From assembly GCA_902783295.1 (NCBI GenBank), contig CACZQT010000361.1:1-10447 (forward strand): a stretch of 10,447 bases of DNA, given 5' to 3'. The notes under the pieces were generated by a model, which was given only the letters and a program-made list of their open reading frames with translations, was not told the origin of the DNA and did no database searches. Position 1 is the first letter of the stretch. The number at the start of each line of letters is the position of its first letter. The translations under genes and the position numbers were made by a program. Source of the DNA: an uncultured Lachnospiraceae bacterium. Lineage in GTDB: Bacteria; Bacillota; Clostridia; Lachnospirales; Lachnospiraceae. Of this stretch, positions 7,524 to 10,447 are shown one piece after another.

Positions 7524-8606
7524 ATGAGCAGATATGTAGTATTTGGAGGATTTCTGGGTTCAGGCAAAACCACCGGCATGATGGCTTTTGCGGATGTACT
7601 TGCAGCCCGGGGAAAGAAAGCTGCCATCCTGGTGAATGACCTTGGCGCCAAAAACCTGGTGGACGGAAGCTTTACCGCATGGAAAGGATATCTCAGCAGA
7701 GATATTACAGGGGACTGCATCTGTTATCAGACAGAGAACCTGGTGGATCAGCTGCGGCGTTTCCGGGATGCGGACGGGGCGGACATGATATTTTCGGATA
7801 TTCCAGGCTGCGGAATCGGAGCGCTGGATCATGTGTATCATAAGCTGAACCGGGACTATCCGGGAGAGTTTTCCCTTTGCCCTTTTGTGGCGGTGGTGGA
7901 TCCGGAACGACTCCGGGTGATCATGCCGGAACATGCGGATCTGCATCTGCCGACAGAGATGGAGTATCTGTTCGATGCCCAGCTGAAAGAAGCAGAGGTG
8001 ATCCTGCTGAACAAAACTGACCTGCTGACGCCGGAGCGGACAGACGAAGTGCTGGATTTCCTGCGGAAGGGTTATCCGCAGGCAGCTGTATTTGGTATTT
8101 CCGCGAAGGAGCACACAGGGCTTGAGGAGGCTCTGGACTACCTGATGTCACATGATTCTTCCCTGCCGGCAGTAGATATCGGCTATGGCGGAAGGGATTT
8201 TATGGCGGCTGAGAGGACCATGAGCTGGTATAACCGGCAGTTTTTTGTAAAAGGTCCCTGCTTTGACGGAAACGGATTCACCGCGCGGCTGATGGACCAG
8301 ATCCGTGCAGGCCTGAAAGCCGCCGGCCGGAATGTGCCCCATCTGAAGGCGATGGGAGAGGATGAAGAAGGAAATATCCTGAAGGTTTCTCTGACCGGTG
8401 TGGACTATGCGCTGGAATGGGCGGAAAAACTGAAAAGAGAAACACCATCCCTGAAGGTGATTCTGAATGCCAGGGCGGTCTGTGAATCGGACCGGCTGGA
8501 TGAGATCATGGACTTTGCCCTGCGGGAAACGGCGCGGCAGTTCGGCGTAAAGCTTCATATCTATTTTACCGAATGCTTTGGCATGATGGATGAAGGACGG
8601 GTGTGA
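7524..8606 (+). CDS. CobW/HypB-like P-loop GTPase
   Basis: A 360-aa G3E-type GTPase, of the class that helps insert metals or cofactors into enzymes. Walker A is GFLGSGKT (9-16), the switch Asp-Gly motif is DIPGCG (92-97), and the guanine-specificity motif is NKTD (163-166). VNDLG at 38-41 and GDCICYQ at 63-69 sit where COG0523/CobW proteins carry the VNE/D and zinc-binding CxCC motifs, but the last Cys is Tyr68. Residues from about 215 form a C-terminal domain that I do not recognise, with C246, C320 and C351. GGAG at 7513-7516 lies 7 bases before the ATG, and the gene begins 21 bases after the radical SAM gene. Context suggests a chaperone for the molybdenum enzyme's cofactor or for a partner metal protein. 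The GTPase call is secure; the client is inference. Confidence 0.82.
   Translation: MSRYVVFGGFLGSGKTTGMMAFADVLAARGKKAAILVNDLGAKNLVDGSFTAWKGYLSRDITGDCICYQTENLVDQLRRFRDADGADMIFSDIPGCGIGALDHVYHKLNRDYPGEFSLCPFVAVVDPERLRVIMPEHADLHLPTEMEYLFDAQLKEAEVILLNKTDLLTPERTDEVLDFLRKGYPQAAVFGISAKEHTGLEEALDYLMSHDSSLPAVDIGYGGRDFMAAERTMSWYNRQFFVKGPCFDGNGFTARLMDQIRAGLKAAGRNVPHLKAMGEDEEGNILKVSLTGVDYALEWAEKLKRETPSLKVILNARAVCESDRLDEIMDFALRETARQFGVKLHIYFTECFGMMDEGRV
8592..8597 (+). promoter_or_regulatory. Ribosome site supporting GTG start at 8608
   Basis: GAAGGA lies inside the end of the GTPase gene, 10 bases before GTG 8608, which follows the GTPase stop (TGA 8604-8606) by one base. The in-frame ATG at 8590 has no purine-rich site upstream and would add six residues. 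Translation is probably coupled to the GTPase by termination and re-initiation. Confidence 0.45.
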
Positions 8607-8607
8607 T

Positions 8608-9828
8608 GTGAACATATCTTCCAAAAGAGCGGAATCCGGGAACCTGGCTGTATTGATTACGGCCGCAGGGCTTTCCTCGCGGATGGGGCAGTGGAAAGCC
8701 GCAATGACCATCGACGGAGTTCCGAATATCGTGCGCATTCTCCGGACAGCTTTTCAGGCCGGCGTGAAAAAAGCCTGGATTGTAACAGGATACCGGGCAG
8801 AGGAACTGGAAAACCTGGTACAGGAAGCTTTCCCTCAGGATGATTTCCGCAGAATCCGGTTTGTGTGCAATGAGCGCTACGAGAGTACGCAGATGTTTGA
8901 TTCTCTCTGCCTGGGCCTGAAGGCCATCCGGGAAACTCCAGATGCAGAAAAACCGGAAGGAATCTTCTTTTCCCCGGTGGATGTGCCGCTGGTTTCGGCA
9001 TTTACCTGTCAGAAAGAAACGGAAGGTTTTCTGGAAAACGACGCGGACTTTTTCGTACCGGAGGCTTTTGGAAAACCCGGGCATCCGCTGCTGATCCGTT
9101 TCAGCGCAGTGCCCCGGATTCTGGCGCACAACGGGGAACGGGGGCTGCGGGGCGTACTGGAAGCAGACCCTGCAGCCGTATACAAAGTTCCGGTGCCGGA
9201 TATCGGGTGCACTATGGATGCAGATACTCCGGAAGAATTCCGCCTTCTGCTTCAGGAAGCGGGGCAGCTCCGTATTCCGGATGAAACCAGATGCCTGGCG
9301 CTTCTGCACTTTTTCGGAGCGCCGGAATCGCTGATCGCACATGGACGGACCGTCGCGGAACTGGCCGGGGAAATTGCCCGGTCGACCGGAAAGAGGGAAG
9401 AGGAAGCCAGGCTGGCCGTGGCGGCGGGATGGCTTCATGATCTTGCCAAAGGACAGCCGCAGCATGCAGGAACAGGCGCTGCCTGGCTGGATGCGCTGGG
9501 ATATGGAACTGTGGCGAAGGCGGTGGGCACCCATATGGATCTTCCGGAGGAAGAAGAAAAACAATTTGGAATACCGGCCATTCTGTACCTGGCGGATAAG
9601 CTGGTGAAGGGAAATCAGAGAACTTCCCTGGAAGAACGTTTTGCGCCGGGCAGGGAACGGTTCCTGGACAATCCGGAAGCCATGAAAGGCCTGGAACGGC
9701 GGTACCGGGCAGCCCGGCGCCTGCTGCAGGAAGCGGAAATGAGGGGATTTTTTTACGAAAGGGAAGGGAGACTCATTTGTGCAGGAAACAGCATGGAGGA
9801 CAAGTATGAAGATAGCGGTTTGCTGTGA
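8608..9828 (+). CDS. MocA-like nucleotidyltransferase fused to HD hydrolase domain
   Basis: About 406 aa from GTG 8608 (412 from ATG 8590). The N-terminal half is a MobA/MocA-type nucleotidyltransferase: AAGLSSRMGQWK at 19-30 is the NTP-binding loop, SPVDVP (122-127) carries the metal-binding Asp, and GKPGHP (155-160) is the conserved loop after it. AAG rather than AGG is typical of CTP:molybdopterin cytidylyltransferases, which fits Mop, as the D. gigas enzyme uses molybdopterin cytosine dinucleotide. The C-terminal half (about 225-400) is an HD phosphohydrolase with H245, H277-D278, H309 and D330. I recall a DVU_1551 family NTP transferase with this context. Transferase plus hydrolase in one chain suggests synthesis and turnover of a nucleotide-linked cofactor, which is inference. 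Its last 23 bases overlap the next gene. The domain calls are firm; CTP specificity is probable. Confidence 0.83.
   Translation: MNISSKRAESGNLAVLITAAGLSSRMGQWKAAMTIDGVPNIVRILRTAFQAGVKKAWIVTGYRAEELENLVQEAFPQDDFRRIRFVCNERYESTQMFDSLCLGLKAIRETPDAEKPEGIFFSPVDVPLVSAFTCQKETEGFLENDADFFVPEAFGKPGHPLLIRFSAVPRILAHNGERGLRGVLEADPAAVYKVPVPDIGCTMDADTPEEFRLLLQEAGQLRIPDETRCLALLHFFGAPESLIAHGRTVAELAGEIARSTGKREEEARLAVAAGWLHDLAKGQPQHAGTGAAWLDALGYGTVAKAVGTHMDLPEEEEKQFGIPAILYLADKLVKGNQRTSLEERFAPGRERFLDNPEAMKGLERRYRAARRLLQEAEMRGFFYEREGRLICAGNSMEDKYEDSGLL
9795..9800 (+). promoter_or_regulatory. Ribosome site fixing the start of the NifX-like gene
   Basis: GGAGGA ends 5 bases before ATG 9806, inside the end of the preceding gene. 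It favours 9806 over the upstream in-frame ATG at 9779, which would put nine unconserved residues before MKIAVCCE, the start of the domain. Confidence 0.7.
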
Positions 9829-10357
9829 AACAGAGGATGCCGGCGGTCTGGTCGCGAAAAACTTTGCGTCCGCTCCCTTCCTTCTGATGATCGACGTAGA
9901 GAAGAATGTTATTTACCATGTTTACGGAAAACAGGACCCGGAAAACCTGGTATTTGCTGATAAGATCATTGCTGAAAACTGCGAAGCAATCATCTGCGGT
10001 CCGCTGGAAAGGAAACCTTTTGAAAGGCTGGCCGGCGCCGGCATCAGCCGCTTTGACGGCAGCGGCCATAAGGCCCAGCGCGCTTTTATCCGCTTCCTGA
10101 GGAACCAGCTGCCGCTGATCCGGGACTATATCGGAGGACCGGGAGCGGTCGGACACAGCCATGACCTTTCCTGCGGGTGTGATGAGGAATCGGACGAGAA
10201 AACTTCCGCACCTGTGCTTCGGAAAGAAGCGGAGGATCACCTGTTTCTCGTGACGGAAGAAGAAGCGGCAGCGCTGCCGGATGAACTGGAGCTGCCCGAT
10301 GGCCTTAGACGGGAGGAAATCGAAGAGATCCTGAGATCTTACACCACGAAATCATAA
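9806..10357 (+). CDS. NifX/NifB-domain (dinitrogenase Fe-Mo cofactor-type) protein
   Basis: A 183-aa cytoplasmic protein. Residues 1 to about 110 match the ribonuclease H-like fold of the NifX/NifY/NifB C-terminal family (MKIAVCCET at the start, FASAPFLLMID, then CEAIICGPL, ending GISRFDGSGHKAQRAF), which binds metallocluster precursors. A linker rich in metal ligands follows (GHSHDLSCGCDEE at about 136-148), then an acidic tail (about 150-183) that looks mostly helical. Such domains outside nitrogen fixation often accompany Mo or Fe-S cofactor genes. No nitrogenase genes are present here, so a carrier role for the Mop cofactor or a related metal fragment is inferred. It is the last gene of the visible operon, and its start overlaps the preceding gene by 23 bases. 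The C-terminal part is not one I recognise. Confidence 0.8.
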   Translation: MKIAVCCETEDAGGLVAKNFASAPFLLMIDVEKNVIYHVYGKQDPENLVFADKIIAENCEAIICGPLERKPFERLAGAGISRFDGSGHKAQRAFIRFLRNQLPLIRDYIGGPGAVGHSHDLSCGCDEESDEKTSAPVLRKEAEDHLFLVTEEEAAALPDELELPDGLRREEIEEILRSYTTKS

Positions 10358-10447
10358 AACCGGCCGGCAAGGTTCAGGACGATTGTCCGTCCGGAGTTAT
10401 AAACATCCAACAGATATCCCAGAGTACAGGAAAGGCGGGCAGAACAC
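10358..10447 (+). other. Downstream non-coding sequence, no feature supported
   Basis: Ninety bases after the last stop. There is a CCGGCCGG palindrome near the stop and a 4-bp GGAC/GTCC inverted repeat, but no stem followed by a T-run, so I see no intrinsic terminator. AGGAAAGG near the end could be the ribosome site of a gene that begins just outside the window. I recognise no riboswitch or promoter. Confidence 0.5.

Noticed and set aside
8604..8610. TGA at the end of the GTPase gene followed by TGT, considered as a selenocysteine read-through
   Set aside because: The sequence after it in that frame shows no domain, the next gene begins there in another frame, and no hairpin suited to a SECIS is evident.
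10376..10400. Short inverted repeat GGAC/GTCC and a TATAAA-like hexamer considered as terminator or promoter
   Set aside because: The stem is only 4 bp with no T-run, and the TTGTCC-like box is about 9 bases from TATAAA, too close for a sigma-70 promoter.

Overview
This window looks like one co-oriented gene cluster on the + strand of an anaerobic bacterium, most likely a moderately high-GC member of the Bacillota (Clostridia). The basis is the strong purine-rich ribosome sites, tightly packed and overlapping genes, many Fe-S/Cys-rich oxidoreductases and a radical SAM enzyme. I cannot name the species. Every supported gene is on the + strand, and no intergenic gap exceeds about 100 bases.

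Layout: (1) bases 2-331, the 3' end of a C-GCAxxG-C-C family Cys-rich protein; (2) 367-3294, a complete molybdenum-dependent aldehyde oxidoreductase of the Desulfovibrio gigas Mop type, with two [2Fe-2S] clusters and a molybdopterin domain; (3) 3308-3337, a clear intrinsic terminator; (4) 3352-5769, a large flavin/Fe-S protein with a GltD-like N-terminal cluster, an FAD fold that seems to lack its NAD(P) domain, a two-cluster ferredoxin segment and two HdrB-like CCG domains; (5) 5773-6021, a small CxxC...CxxC protein; (6) 6078-7502, a radical SAM protein resembling the Mj0619/Tes type; (7) 7524-8606, a CobW/HypB-like GTPase; (8) 8608-9828, a MocA-like nucleotidyltransferase fused to an HD hydrolase domain; (9) 9806-10357, a NifX/NifB-like cofactor-binding domain with a Cys/His and acidic tail. 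The last 90 bases hold no gene I can support.

How they may work together: the oxidoreductase is the only obvious catabolic enzyme. Most of the rest look like accessory functions: a nucleotidyltransferase able to make molybdopterin cytosine dinucleotide, a metallochaperone-like GTPase, a NifX-type cofactor carrier, a radical SAM enzyme, and a flavin/Fe-S/CCG electron or disulfide protein. From memory, the same set sits beside the aldehyde oxidoreductase of Desulfovibrio vulgaris (around DVU1551-DVU1559), where the families are named but largely uncharacterised. The cluster therefore looks like a mobile or conserved cassette dedicated to one Mop-like enzyme, either maturing or modifying its cofactor or carrying its electrons. 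The terminator after the oxidoreductase and its different codon use suggest that the enzyme is made in much larger amounts than the accessory proteins. No in-frame TGA suggests selenocysteine here; positions where homologues might carry it appear to be cysteine.
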